Below, in pieces: positions 8,581-17,387 of a stretch of 64,000 nucleotides of DNA. The DNA comes from Marivibrio sp040218065. GTDB taxonomy: Bacteria; Pseudomonadota; Alphaproteobacteria; UBA8366; Aestuariispiraceae. A program made the position numbers and the translations under genes. Within the stretch, counting starts at the first letter, position 1, and each line of letters opens with the position of its first letter. The notes below the pieces were generated by a model. The model was not told where the DNA came from. It saw only the letters and a program-made list of their open reading frames with translations, and searched no databases. The DNA lies in the NCBI RefSeq assembly GCF_040218065.1, contig NZ_JAVJQE010000013.1:248001-312000 (forward strand), read 5' to 3'.

Positions 8581-9576
8581 CTACTCGTCTTTTCCTTGCG
8601 CGGCGTCCGCGCCGTCGCCCGGCGCCTCAGCGTCCTCCCACTCCTCCTCATCCAGGAGCGCGCTCACCGCCTCGTCGTCGAGATCGGCCAAGGAGTCCGC
8701 GTCCGAGCGCGGCGGATCCTCCGCCTCCTCCCCCTTCAACGCGTCGTTCTCCTTGCGCGCGACTCCGCGCACGTAGATCGGCTGAAAGACGCCCGATTGG
8801 CGCACCTCGGCCAGCCCCTCGCGGGTCAACTCCAACATCGCCGCGAAGGTGCCGGCCAACGCCGAGCGGGTCAAAAGCGGATCGTCGCCCTGCGTCTCCG
8901 GCGGCAGGTACATCTCAAGCGTCTGCCAATCCGTGCGCTCGCCGATAATGTGACGCAGACGGGTCAGCGCCTGCTCCATCGAATAGAGCCGCGTCGGCAG
9001 GATGCGCAACTGGCCGCCGTGATGCTGGCGCGCCCGGATGTCGCCATAGACCTTCAAGAGCTCGTAGAGGTCGGTGTCGAACTTCGGCGTGCGCTCGACC
9101 TTCAGCGCCTCCGGCTCGCCGCGCGGGAAGAAATCCTGGCCCAGCTGCGGGCGTTGCATCAGCACCTTGGCGACGTTCTGCATCGCCTCCAGCCGTTGCA
9201 GCTGCAAGGCGAGACGCGCGGCCATCTCGGCCGGATCTTCGCTCTCGTCCGAACTTTCCGGCTTGGGCAGCAGGATGCGCGACTTCAGGTAGGCGAGCCA
9301 CGCCGCCATGACCAGATAGTCGGCCGCGATCTCGAGCTTCAGCGCCCGCGCGCGATCGATGTAGCCGAGATACTGGTCCGCCAGCTGCAAGATCGAGATC
9401 TTGGCGAGGTCCACCTTCTGATCGCGCGCCAGCGTGAGCAGCAGATCAATCGGCCCCTCGAAGCCGTCGAGCTCCACCACCAGCGCGTCGTCGGGATTGA
9501 GGCGCGCGTCGGCCGCGTCCTCCTCGAAGGAGGGCGCGGCTTCGGTCGTCGCATCGGCGTGGCGTTCGTCGCTCAC
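8581..9576 (-). CDS. scpA: Segregation and condensation protein A
   Basis: The 331-residue kleisin subunit of SMC-ScpAB. The hallmark FEGPIDLLLTLARDQKVDLAKISI is near residue 39, followed by YLVMAAWLAYLKSRILLPKP, both in the SMC-neck-binding N-terminal domain. The C-terminal winged-helix region ends with an acidic low-complexity tail. The start is GTG at 9576 (VSDERHAD..). The first 35 residues are an acidic extension ahead of the domain. It lies between nagZ (57 bases upstream) and scpB. Confidence 0.95.
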   Translation of the reverse strand: MSDERHADATTEAAPSFEEDAADARLNPDDALVVELDGFEGPIDLLLTLARDQKVDLAKISILQLADQYLGYIDRARALKLEIAADYLVMAAWLAYLKSRILLPKPESSDESEDPAEMAARLALQLQRLEAMQNVAKVLMQRPQLGQDFFPRGEPEALKVERTPKFDTDLYELLKVYGDIRARQHHGGQLRILPTRLYSMEQALTRLRHIIGERTDWQTLEMYLPPETQGDDPLLTRSALAGTFAAMLELTREGLAEVRQSGVFQPIYVRGVARKENDALKGEEAEDPPRSDADSLADLDDEAVSALLDEEEWEDAEAPGDGADAAQGKDE

Positions 9577-9633
9577 CGCTTTCGCTCAAGCTCCCGATCG
9601 GCCGGAGTCCCCTGCGGCTTCGGCTTAGCCCGA

Positions 9634-10677
9634 TCAGCCGTCCCCGGCAAGCAGGGCGTCCAGGCGCGCCTGCGCGGCGTCGGCGTCGAAGGCCGCCGGC
9701 GCGGCCGCCTTGCGGACCCGCGCGGCCAGCCAGCGGCGCGCACCGTTGGCGTCGAGCGCGCCCGCGCCCTCGACCGCAGGGCGCATCTCGTCCATCCGGC
9801 CGTTGCAGTGCAGGATCACGTCGCAGCCGGCCGCGCGCGCCGTCTGGGCGCGCTCCCGGTAGTCCCCGCTCAACGCCTTCATCGACAGATCGTCGGTCAT
9901 CAACAGGCCGTCAAAGCCCCAGGCGCCGCGCACCAGATCGCCGAGCACGGCCGAAGACGCAGTCGCCGGTCGGTCGGGATCAAGCGCGTCATAGACGATG
10001 TGAGCCGTCATGCCGAGGGGCGCGTGCGACGCCGCCGCGAAAGGCGGAAAGTCCCGCGCGTTCAACTCGGCCCGCGACGCCGTGACCCGCGGCAGTTCGT
10101 GATGGCTGTCGGCCGACGCCCGCCCGTGTCCTGGAATATGCTTGGCGACTGGCAGGATCGCCTGCTGCAGCCAAAGGTCAATCGACAGACGACCCAGCGC
10201 TGCGACGGTCTCGGGCTCGCTCGAGAAGGCGCGGTCGCCGATGATCTCATGCCCGTCGGGCGCGGGGACGTCCAGCACCGGCGCGCAATTGACGTCGACG
10301 CCGACGGCGCGCAGCTCGGCGGCGATCAGCGCGACGTCGAGGCCCAACGCCTCCTCTCCCGCCGCCGGATCGCGCTCATAGAGCCGCCCGATCGGCGCCA
10401 TCGCCGGCATCGCGCGCCACAACGGCGGCTTCAGGCGCTGCACGCGCCCGCCTTCCTGGTCGATCAGGATCGGGGCGGCCGGGTCGTCGACCGTCTCCCG
10501 CAGATCGGCGGTCAGGCGGCGCAGCTGGTCAGGGCTCGCGACATTGCGCGCGAACAGGATGAAGCCGAGCGGTCTGACGTCGCGGAAGAACGCCCGCTCC
10601 TCGGCCTGCAACCCCGGGCCGCCGCAGCCGAAAATGGCGGCCGCGCGCACGCCGGAGAAGGCGTCGAAATCGCTCAT
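9634..10677 (-). CDS. nagZ: Beta-N-acetylhexosaminidase (NagZ-like)
   Basis: A 347-residue glycoside hydrolase family 3 enzyme removing N-acetylglucosamine from anhydro-muropeptides in peptidoglycan recycling. The NagZ motif KHIPGHGRASADSHHELP, carrying the loop His that acts as acid/base, is present, as is the nucleophile motif LLMTDDLSMKAL (Asp of TDD). There is no signal peptide, matching cytosolic NagZ. It lies between the SPOR gene (16 bases upstream) and scpA, the usual order in Rhodospirillales-type genomes. Confidence 0.95.
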   Translation of the reverse strand: MSDFDAFSGVRAAAIFGCGGPGLQAEERAFFRDVRPLGFILFARNVASPDQLRRLTADLRETVDDPAAPILIDQEGGRVQRLKPPLWRAMPAMAPIGRLYERDPAAGEEALGLDVALIAAELRAVGVDVNCAPVLDVPAPDGHEIIGDRAFSSEPETVAALGRLSIDLWLQQAILPVAKHIPGHGRASADSHHELPRVTASRAELNARDFPPFAAASHAPLGMTAHIVYDALDPDRPATASSAVLGDLVRGAWGFDGLLMTDDLSMKALSGDYRERAQTARAAGCDVILHCNGRMDEMRPAVEGAGALDANGARRWLAARVRKAAAPAAFDADAAQARLDALLAGDG

Positions 10678-10693
10678 CCCCGCCCTCGCCCCG

Positions 10694-11656
10694 TCAGCCG
10701 CCGGGCCGCACGACCAGGCAGCCCTGATCCTTGGCCTTCAAGGCGTCGCATACGGCGGCGGCCGCGTCGCGGCTCGACAGCGGGCCGCCGCGCACGCGGA
10801 AATAGGTCGTCCCATTCACCACCGCGCGCTGTACGGCCAACGACAAATCGCCCAACTGCTCGGCGTGCGCCTGCTGCAGGCGGGACCATGCGGTCCGGGC
10901 GGCGTCTTCGCTGCGCAGCGCCGCGATCTGCACCTGCCACCCGCTCGACGGATCCGCGGCGGCGGACTGCGCGGGGGCGGGCTCCGGCGCGGGCTCAGGC
11001 TCGGGGGCCGGCTCAGGCGCGGGATCCGGCGCCGCCTGGGGCTCGGCCGGGGCCCGCCGGGCCGTTTCGGCGGGCGCCGGCGCGGCGGTCGGCGGTTCCT
11101 CAACCGGCGCGGCCAGTCGCTCGTCCGGCGGCGGCGGCGCGGCGGGTTCCGCGGGCTCGGCCGACGCTTGGGCGCCCGGTTCGGCGATCGGCTCAGTGAT
11201 GGAGGGCGGCGTGGGTCCTTCCTCCACCGGTTGCGGCGCGGCCTCCTGCCGCGCGCTCTCCGGCGCGGGCGCCGGCGGCTGCATCGGATCTTCAGGGGGC
11301 GGCAGAATGCGTTCGACCTCCCCCGCCGGCGCTTCGTCGCCGGAGATGCGATCGAACACCTCCTTGTCGGTGTGGGCGATTTCCATGCCCCCGGGGTCGG
11401 TCGGCTGAACCTTGGCCTCGCCTTCGGGCGCCAACAGCGGCGCCGCTTCCTCGCTGCCGGAGCGCACGCCCTGATTATAGGCGTACCAGATGATCCCGCC
11501 GAAGGCCAAAAGCGCGATCACCGCCACCGCGATGGGTAAGGTGCGCAGGCCTTCGCCGCCCTCGCGGCTCAGGCGCCGCTCGGGTCCGGCGTCAGGGGCC
11601 GCCTCCTGCTCGAGATCGGCGAACTCCCGCTCCAGATCGTCCAGTTCCCGCGACAT
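10694..11656 (-). CDS. SPOR domain-containing membrane protein
   Basis: A 320-residue bitopic protein with a charged cytosolic N-terminus, one transmembrane helix (LPIAVAVIALLAFGGIIWYAYNQ, about residues 41-63), a long Pro/Ala/Glu-rich linker (about residues 75-235) and a C-terminal SPOR domain (WQVQIAALRSEDAARTAWSRL to the end). SPOR domains bind denuded peptidoglycan glycans at the division septum. The linker would span the periplasm. It sits between argS and nagZ, where alphaproteobacteria usually place such a gene. Its precise role is not known. Confidence 0.9.
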   Translation of the reverse strand: MSRELDDLEREFADLEQEAAPDAGPERRLSREGGEGLRTLPIAVAVIALLAFGGIIWYAYNQGVRSGSEEAAPLLAPEGEAKVQPTDPGGMEIAHTDKEVFDRISGDEAPAGEVERILPPPEDPMQPPAPAPESARQEAAPQPVEEGPTPPSITEPIAEPGAQASAEPAEPAAPPPPDERLAAPVEEPPTAAPAPAETARRAPAEPQAAPDPAPEPAPEPEPAPEPAPAQSAAADPSSGWQVQIAALRSEDAARTAWSRLQQAHAEQLGDLSLAVQRAVVNGTTYFRVRGGPLSSRDAAAAVCDALKAKDQGCLVVRPGG

Positions 11657-11722
11657 GGCGTCTCTTCGCTCCTTCGCGGATGTCGGTCCGCGTCACCCGC
11701 CCCTCACTGCGGCCGTCCGCCG

Positions 11723-13474
11723 TCAGTGCAACTCGTCCACCGGCGTCACGCCGAACACGTCCAGCCCGGAGGCGATCACCGTGCGCAGCGCCTCCACGAG
11801 CGCCAGCCGCGCCATCGTCCGCGCCGCGTCGTCCGCCTGAATGAAGCGCAAGGTGACGTCCTCCTTGCCCTTGGTCCACAGCGCGTGGAAGTCGGACGCG
11901 GCCTCGTAGAGATAATAGGCGATTCGATGGGGCTCCTCCGCCTCGGCGGCGGCCTCAACCTGGCGCGGCCATTCGGCCAGCCGCTTCATCAGCGCCAACT
12001 CCTCCGGCGCGTCCAACAGCGTGAGGTCCGCGTCCTGCAACGCCGACACGGACGGCTCGATCCCCGCCTCGCGCGCCTGGCGGAAGACCGAATGGCAGCG
12101 CGCGTGGGCGTAATGGACGTAGAAGACCATGTTGTCGCGGCTCTGCTCCTTCACCGCGGTGAGATCGAAGTCCATCGGCGCGTCGTTCTTGCGGGTCAGC
12201 AGATAGAACCGCACGACGTCGCGCCCGACCGCATCGATCAGGTCTTGCAGCGTGACGAACGAACCCGCGCGTTTCGACATCTTCACCGGCTGCCCGCGGT
12301 CCATCAGCCGGACCATCTGGCAGAGCTTCACGGTGAGCGACGCCTCGCCGCCGCTGACCGCCTTCACAACCGCCTGCAGGCGCTTCATATAGCCGCCGTG
12401 ATCGGCGCCCAGCACGTCGATCATGTGGGTGAAGCCGCGGGTGTACTTTTCCCGGTGATAGGCGATGTCGGTCGCGAAATAGGTCCAGCTGCCGTCCGAC
12501 TTCTTGATCGGCCGATCGACGTCGTCGCCGAACTCGGTCGCCTTGAACAGGGTTTGCGGGCGCTCCTCCCAATCGTCGGGCGTCTTTCCCTTCGGCGGGT
12601 CGAGGACGCCGACATAGATCAAGCCCTGCTCGTCGAGATAGCTGAGCGCCGCCTCGATCTTGCCGCTGGCGACGATCTCGCGCTCTGAGGTGAAGACGTC
12701 CTGCACCACGCCGAGATCGGCGAGCGTTCCCTTGATCAAGTCCATCATCATCGCGATCGACTTGTCGCGGACGATCGCGCGGCGCGCCGCCTCCTCCATC
12801 GACAGCAGCGCGTCGCCATGCTCGGCCTTCAGCGCCTCGCCCACCGGGATCAGATAGTCGCCGGGATACAGGCCGTCAGGGATCGCCCCGATCTCCTCGC
12901 CGAGCGCTTCGCGGTAGCGCAGATAGGCGCTGTCCGCCAAGGTCTCGATCTGCGCGCCCGCGTCGTTGATCCAGTATTCCTTGGTGACCGCATAGCCCGC
13001 CTTGGACAGAAGCCGCGCCAGCACGTCGCCGACGACCGCGCCGCGCGCGTGGCCGATATGCAAGGGACCGGTCGGATTGGCGGAGACGTATTCGACCAGC
13101 GCCGGGCGCCCGCCGCCGGCGTCGCCGTCGCCGTAGGCCGCGCCGGCGCGCAGGATTTCGGCCGCGACCCGCCGCCAGACCTCGGCCTTCAGGCGCAAAT
13201 TGATGAAACCGGGTCCGGCGATCTCCGCCCCCTCGATCCAGGCGCTCTCGCGGGTCAGTTCGGCGACGATCGCCTCCGCCAGGGCGCGCGGCTTCAGCCC
13301 CGCAGGCTTCGCCAGCAGCATCGCCGCGTTGGTCGCCATGTCGCCATGGGCGGGATCGCGCGGCGGCTCGACCGACAGGCGCGCGAAATCGGCGTCGGCG
13401 GGCAGTCTCCCCGCCTCCTGCAGCCGCTCTAGCGCCCCCTGAACCTCGCGCTTCATCTCTTTGAAAACGTTCAT
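11723..13474 (-). CDS. argS: Arginine-tRNA ligase
   Basis: A 583-residue class I aminoacyl-tRNA synthetase charging tRNA-Arg. The HIGH motif is in ANPTGPLHIGHARG (about residue 138), the KMSK-type loop is KMSKRAGSFVTL (about residue 397), and the N-terminal additional domain and C-terminal DALR anticodon-binding domain (FYVHYAHARCHSVFRQA onward) are intact. The ATG at 13474 follows AGAAGGACGAT, the last of three tandem copies of the same Shine-Dalgarno block. Confidence 0.97.
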   Translation of the reverse strand: MNVFKEMKREVQGALERLQEAGRLPADADFARLSVEPPRDPAHGDMATNAAMLLAKPAGLKPRALAEAIVAELTRESAWIEGAEIAGPGFINLRLKAEVWRRVAAEILRAGAAYGDGDAGGGRPALVEYVSANPTGPLHIGHARGAVVGDVLARLLSKAGYAVTKEYWINDAGAQIETLADSAYLRYREALGEEIGAIPDGLYPGDYLIPVGEALKAEHGDALLSMEEAARRAIVRDKSIAMMMDLIKGTLADLGVVQDVFTSEREIVASGKIEAALSYLDEQGLIYVGVLDPPKGKTPDDWEERPQTLFKATEFGDDVDRPIKKSDGSWTYFATDIAYHREKYTRGFTHMIDVLGADHGGYMKRLQAVVKAVSGGEASLTVKLCQMVRLMDRGQPVKMSKRAGSFVTLQDLIDAVGRDVVRFYLLTRKNDAPMDFDLTAVKEQSRDNMVFYVHYAHARCHSVFRQAREAGIEPSVSALQDADLTLLDAPEELALMKRLAEWPRQVEAAAEAEEPHRIAYYLYEAASDFHALWTKGKEDVTLRFIQADDAARTMARLALVEALRTVIASGLDVFGVTPVDELH

Positions 13475-13480
13475 ATCGTC

Positions 13481-13514
13481 CTTCTGCTCGCCCTTCTGCT
13501 CGCCCTTCTGCTCG
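13481..13514. repeat. 12-bp tandem repeat duplicating the argS Shine-Dalgarno
   Basis: The plus-strand unit CTTCTGCTCGCC occurs nearly three times (13481-13492, 13493-13504, 13505-13514). On the minus strand each unit carries AGAAGG, so argS has three SD-like blocks 12 bases apart upstream of its ATG. The repeat fills most of the 52-base argS-dgt gap. Only the unit nearest the ATG is properly spaced. Confidence 0.85.
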
Positions 13515-13526
13515 AACGCCCAAAAT

Positions 13527-14699
13527 CTAGCCGGGCCGCCGGCGGGTCGAACCGGCGAAGAGGTGGCCGTGCTGGCGGCGCGCGAAGCGGTCGGTCATGC
13601 CGGCGACATAATCCGCGACCGTCCGGGCGGTCTGCGCCGAATAGGGGCCGTCGCAGCCCGCGCGCCAGATTTCCGGCAGCCGCTCCGGCCGATTGACGTA
13701 ATAGCGGAAGAGATCGCCGACGACCTGCACGCCGTCCGCGCGCTCCTCGTTGACCTGAGGCGCTCGGTACATATTCGCGAACAGGAAGGCCTTCAACGCC
13801 TTTTCGCGGGCCGCCATCTCGGGCGAGAAGCCGACCGTTTGTCGGCCGGCCCGGCGCAGCGCGTCGGCGTCCGTCGGATTCGTCTCGGCGAGACGCCGTC
13901 TCGTCTCCGCCAAGACGTCGGCCGTCATATCGCCAATCAGCCGGCGCACGGCTTCGGCGATGCGCACCGGGCGCGCCAGATCCGGATAGGTCTCGTCGAC
14001 GACGCGGAAGGCCGCGTCGACGTGCGGCACCGCCTCGCGCACCTGGCCGATGGTGAAGAGCCGCGCGCGCAGGCCGTCGTCCATATCGTGATGATTGTAG
14101 GCTATGTCGTCGGAAATGGCGGCGATCTGCGCTTCCAGGCCGGCGTGGGTGTCGATCTCCAGGTCGAACTTGGCGGTGACCTCGGCCAGGGTCGCCGGCG
14201 GCGGATCGGCCGTGACCGGCCCGTTGTGCTTCACGACCCCTTCCAGCGTCTCCCAGGTCAGGTTCAGCCCGGGATGCGTCGGATAGCGGCTCTCGAGACG
14301 GGTCAGGATGCGCAACGCCTGATCATTGTGATCGAAGCCGCCGAAGGGCTTCATCAGATCGTCCAACGCGTCCTCGCCGACATGGCCGAAGGGGGTGTGG
14401 CCGAGATCGTGAGCAAGCGCGATCGCCTCCGTCAGATCTTCGTCGGCGCCGAGCGCGCGGGCGAGCGAGCGCGCGATCTGCGCCACCTCCAGCGAATGGG
14501 TGAGGCGCGTGCGCACATGATCGCCTTCCGGGGAGATGAAGACCTGCGTCTTGTGGCCGAGCCGCCGGAAGGCGGAGCAGTGGACGATCCGGTCGCGATC
14601 GCGCTGAAAGGGGGTGCGGGTCTCCGACGGCGCCTCCTGATGGAAGCGCCCGCGGCTTTCCTCCCAATATGTGGCGTACGGCGCGCGCTCGGGCGTCAT
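13527..14699 (-). CDS. dgt: Deoxyguanosinetriphosphate triphosphohydrolase-like protein
   Basis: A 390-residue HD-domain dNTPase (dGTPase-like) converting dNTP to nucleoside and triphosphate. Motifs: RTPFQRDRDRIVHCSAFRRLGHKTQV, RLTHSLEVAQIA (metal His near residue 68), and LAHDLGHTPFGHVGE (HD at 97-98). The ATG at 14699 follows GAGGTGACCGGG and gives the family start MTPERAPYA. An in-frame GTG at 14729 would add ten residues unlike the family. It probably shares a transcription unit with argS and diverges from erpA. Confidence 0.93.
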   Translation of the reverse strand: MTPERAPYATYWEESRGRFHQEAPSETRTPFQRDRDRIVHCSAFRRLGHKTQVFISPEGDHVRTRLTHSLEVAQIARSLARALGADEDLTEAIALAHDLGHTPFGHVGEDALDDLMKPFGGFDHNDQALRILTRLESRYPTHPGLNLTWETLEGVVKHNGPVTADPPPATLAEVTAKFDLEIDTHAGLEAQIAAISDDIAYNHHDMDDGLRARLFTIGQVREAVPHVDAAFRVVDETYPDLARPVRIAEAVRRLIGDMTADVLAETRRRLAETNPTDADALRRAGRQTVGFSPEMAAREKALKAFLFANMYRAPQVNEERADGVQVVGDLFRYYVNRPERLPEIWRAGCDGPYSAQTARTVADYVAGMTDRFARRQHGHLFAGSTRRRPG

Positions 14700-14860
14700 C
14701 CCGGTCACCTCGTTGGAGACGTGCGCCACCCTCTACAGGCGGGGGCGTGAAAAGGCAATCGAGCGCGGCGGCGACGGGCGCGCTGAAATTGACTTTTCCG
14801 CGCGCATCCTTACCTTCTGGAGGCGTCTCATCAGGCGCTCGTTTCAGGAAGGACGCCGCT

Positions 14861-15283
14861 ATGGCCGACAGCACCCAGACCGCCCAAGCGAGCGAGGCGG
14901 AGCCCCAAATCGACGACTTCGACGATCCGTTCGCCAGCGCCGGCGCCTCGGGGCCGCGCGAATTGGGCGTCTCCGACGCGGCCGTGAAGCGTCTGCGCGA
15001 ACTTCTGGCGCAGGAAGAGGACGAGGGTCTGATGCTCCGCGTCACCGTCTCCGGCGGCGGCTGCTCCGGCTATCAGTACGCGTTCGGCTTCGACGCCGAG
15101 ACGACGGCGGACGATGTGACCTTCGAACGCGACGGGGTGACCGTCGTCACCGACCGCGCCTCGCTCGACCTGCTGGCGGGCGGCCAAGTCGATTACATCG
15201 ACGATCTCGTCGGCGCTTATTTTACGGTCAACAATCCCAACGCCAGTTCGTCCTGCGGCTGCGGCGTCAGCTTTTCGATCTAG
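14861..15283 (+). CDS. erpA: Iron-sulfur cluster insertion protein (A-type carrier)
   Basis: A 140-residue A-type Fe-S carrier. The three cluster-binding cysteines are Cys68 (GGGCSGYQY), Cys132 and Cys134 (SSCGCGVSF). The scaffold receives clusters and delivers them to apoproteins in the cytosol. The first 35 residues are an acidic extension before the domain. The ATG at 14861 is preceded by AGGAAGGA at good spacing, which rules out the long in-frame extension from 14669. The neighbour order dgt / erpA / xthA is conserved in alphaproteobacteria. ErpA versus IscA is a naming choice. Confidence 0.92.
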   Translation: MADSTQTAQASEAEPQIDDFDDPFASAGASGPRELGVSDAAVKRLRELLAQEEDEGLMLRVTVSGGGCSGYQYAFGFDAETTADDVTFERDGVTVVTDRASLDLLAGGQVDYIDDLVGAYFTVNNPNASSSCGCGVSFSI

Positions 15284-15349
15284 TGTTTTTCGCGCTGACG
15301 CGGCGATCGCCTCTGGCGAGGCGCGCGCGCTGCGGCTAGTCTCCGCGCC

Positions 15350-16153
15350 ATGAGCACCGAGACGATCCGCATCGCCACCTTCAACGTGAATTCGATCAAG
15401 GCGCGCCTGCCGCGCGTGACGGAATGGCTGGACGAGGCCAAACCGGATGTCGCCCTGTTGCAGGAGTTGAAATGCGCCGACGACGCCTTCCCGCACCTGG
15501 AAATCGAATCGGCCGGCTACAGGGCCGAAATCTACGGCCAGAAGAGCTACAACGGCGTCGCCATCCTCTCGCGCCACCCGATTGAGGAGGTGCGCCGCGG
15601 TCTGCCCGGCGCCGACGAGTTGGGCGAAGAGGCCGATCAGGCGCGCTATATCGAGGCGACGGTGAAGGGCTTTCGCATCGCCTCGATTTATCTGCCCAAC
15701 GGCAACCCGAGACCGGGCGGGAAGTTCGACTACAAGCTGCGCTGGATGGAGCGCCTGCGCGGTCACATCGCCGACAGCCTGCTCCCGAGCGAACGGCCGA
15801 TCGTCCTCGGCGGCGACTACAATGTCTGCCCGACCGACGCCGACGTTTACGACCCCAAGGGCTTCGCCGACGACGCGCTGTGCCGGCCGGAAAGCCGCAA
15901 CCGGTTCCGCGCGCTCCTCAATCTCGGCCTGACGGAGGCCTGGCGAGCGCTGCACCCGAACGCCGAAGGCAAGTACAGCTACTGGGACTACGGCGGCGGC
16001 GCCTGGCAGAAGGATAACGGGTTGCGCATCGACCACTTCCTGCTCTCGCCCCAGGCGGCCGACCGGCTCGTTTCCTGCGAGATCGACCGCACGCCCCGGG
16101 GCAAGGAGAAGCCGAGCGACCATACGCCGGTGGTGGTGGAGCTGCGGGTTTAG
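15350..16153 (+). CDS. xthA: Exodeoxyribonuclease III
   Basis: A 267-residue endonuclease/exonuclease/phosphatase-fold AP endonuclease of base-excision repair. Catalytic motifs are in order: IATFNVNSIKARLPRV (metal Asn), LLQELKCADDAFP (metal Glu), the KSYNGVAILSR block, the GGDYNVCPTD loop, RIDHFLLS and the terminal SDHTPVVVEL (Asp-His). Length matches the family. It lies 66 bases after erpA on the same strand. Confidence 0.96.
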   Translation: MSTETIRIATFNVNSIKARLPRVTEWLDEAKPDVALLQELKCADDAFPHLEIESAGYRAEIYGQKSYNGVAILSRHPIEEVRRGLPGADELGEEADQARYIEATVKGFRIASIYLPNGNPRPGGKFDYKLRWMERLRGHIADSLLPSERPIVLGGDYNVCPTDADVYDPKGFADDALCRPESRNRFRALLNLGLTEAWRALHPNAEGKYSYWDYGGGAWQKDNGLRIDHFLLSPQAADRLVSCEIDRTPRGKEKPSDHTPVVVELRV

Positions 16154-16184
16154 AGCCTGGCGGCGCGGCCTCCCGGCCCCCCGG

Positions 16185-16262
16185 CGGAAGCGAGGACCCG
16201 TCTCAAGCCCGCGCCGCAGTAGGAGCGGGTGGAGTAAGGCCCCCGCTTCCGCGGGGGCGCCC
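16185..16262. repeat. REP/BIME-like palindromic element, copy 1
   Basis: A roughly 78-bp intergenic element after xthA. The right arm is the perfect hairpin GCCCCCGC-TTCC-GCGGGGGC at 16239-16258. The left arm is degenerate (GGAAGCGAGGACCCG). The middle, CTCAAGCCCGCGCCG..GGAGCGG, resembles the middle of the element at 16784-16864. It may act as a bidirectional 3' end between the convergent xthA and the exported-protein gene. Confidence 0.7.
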
Positions 16263-16283
16263 AAATCATACCGCGCCGAACTC

Positions 16284-16649
16284 TTAATCCGGCACGATCA
16301 CCGTCATGCCCCGCCCGTCGAAGCCGTGGACGCTGTCGCGGGCGCGGACGGTGACGGTGTTGACGTCGGGCGGGATTTCGACGCCGTCGAGCGAGCGGGT
16401 GAAGGGCTGCTCGTCGACATGCGGGTGGTGCAGCGTGCGGACCCCCAGCACCTCGCCGTCGATGGTCTCGACCGTGAAGGCGTTCGAGTAATGCTCCCAT
16501 CCCTCGTCGTCATGGCGGACGGTGGCGGTGACGCGGTAGGTGCGCTCGCCGGTCTTCTCGATCTCGACGCCGCTCACGGCGGCGCCGCCGGCGACGGCGG
16601 GCGCGGCGATGAGGCTGAAAGCGAGGGCGAGCGTCAGGCGGCGCAGCAT
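16284..16649 (-). CDS. Small exported protein of unknown function
   Basis: A 121-residue protein with a cleavable Sec signal (MLRRLTLALAFSLIAAPAVA, cleavage near AVAGG). The mature part of about 100 residues is a predicted all-beta domain: VRHDDEGWEHYSNAFTV, then HHPHVDEQPFTRSLDGVEIP and a RARDSVHGFDG segment. The several His residues (HHPH, VHGF) could bind metal, but that is speculative. The ATG at 16649 follows AAGGACGG and gives a proper signal peptide; the in-frame extension upstream is rejected. I recall similar proteins in marine alphaproteobacteria with no assigned function. Confidence 0.75.
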   Translation of the reverse strand: MLRRLTLALAFSLIAAPAVAGGAAVSGVEIEKTGERTYRVTATVRHDDEGWEHYSNAFTVETIDGEVLGVRTLHHPHVDEQPFTRSLDGVEIPPDVNTVTVRARDSVHGFDGRGMTVIVPD

Positions 16650-16781
16650 AATCCGTCCTTCGGTCCGTTGATCCACACCCCTCCACCTAAGACGCTTCGT
16701 GCGCGGCGCCACCTTTAAAGAGTGGGAGGGCTCTCTTGCGCCGCGAGGCGTTCCCGTTCTCGCTGCGCTTGAGCCCCCACG

Positions 16782-16930
16782 GAGTCCCCGCGAAGGCGGG
16801 GACCTGCCTCAAGTCCGCGCCGGCGCAGGAGCGGACCGAGCGAGGCCCCCGCTTTCGCGGGGGCGCCCAAGAAAAGCCGGCCGTCTCAGGGCGCGTCCCC
16901 GCGAAAGCGGGGACCTGCCTCAAGCCCGCA
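16782..16930. repeat. REP/BIME-like palindrome cluster, copies 2 and 3
   Basis: Three perfect hairpins lie in the gene-free stretch 16650-16988: GTCCCCGC-GAAG-GCGGGGAC (16784-16803), GCCCCCGC-TTTC-GCGGGGGC (16845-16864) and GTCCCCGC-GAAA-GCGGGGAC (16895-16914). The first and third are each followed by the same CTGCCTCAAG. The first two, with their spacer, form a composite like the element at 16185-16262. This is a mosaic of short interspersed palindromes, so no gene is expected here. Confidence 0.8.
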
Positions 16931-16988
16931 CCTGCGCCCGAGCGCGCCGCAAGGAGGGCGCCCTTTGCGGCCTGCAGGGCGCCGCCGC

Positions 16989-17387
16989 TCACCCGCTCCC
17001 GATGACCCGCGGGCGCCGGGCGTCGTCGATCGCGACGTAAGTGAAGAGGCCCTCGGTCACCAGCACTCGCTCGCCCGCGCCGCCGCGCAGCGCCCAAGTC
17101 TCCACATGGATGGCGATCGAGGTGCGGCCGATCCGCTTGACCGCCCCGTAGCAACAGATCGCGTCGCCGACGAAGACCGGCAGATGGAAGGTCATGCTGT
17201 CGACCGCCACGGTGGCGACGCGCCCGCCGGTTTCGACCCGCGCGATCAGGCCGCCGGCGACGTCCATCTGCGACAGCACCCAGCCGCCGAAAATGTCGCC
17301 GGCCGGGTTGGTGTCGGCCGGCATGGCCAGCGTGCGGATCGCGAGTTCGCCCTGCGGCGCGCGCTGGGCTGCGGAATCTTGCGGCAT
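16989..17387 (-). CDS. yciA: Acyl-CoA thioesterase, YciA-like
   Basis: A 132-residue hot-dog-fold acyl-CoA thioesterase hydrolysing acyl-CoA to free acid and CoA. The family motif NPAGDIFGGWVLSQMDVAGG (about residues 27-46) contains the catalytic Asp, followed by VAVDSMTFHLPVFVGDAICCYG and the C-terminal EGLFTYVAID. It diverges from parE with a 123-base gap. The cytosolic role in recycling CoA or trimming acyl-CoA pools is family knowledge; chain-length preference is unknown. Confidence 0.92.
   Translation of the reverse strand: MPQDSAAQRAPQGELAIRTLAMPADTNPAGDIFGGWVLSQMDVAGGLIARVETGGRVATVAVDSMTFHLPVFVGDAICCYGAVKRIGRTSIAIHVETWALRGGAGERVLVTEGLFTYVAIDDARRPRVIGSG

Noticed and set aside
8119..11199. 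Very long plus-strand open frame (1026 codons) opposite scpB/scpA/nagZ
   Set aside because: It lies antisense to well-recognised genes and its translation is His/Arg/Gly-rich with no family features; GC-rich DNA readily gives such frames.
16782..16930. CRISPR-like spaced repeats
   Set aside because: The repeats are palindromic, few, irregularly spaced and of two arm types, and no cas genes are nearby; they fit REP/BIME elements.
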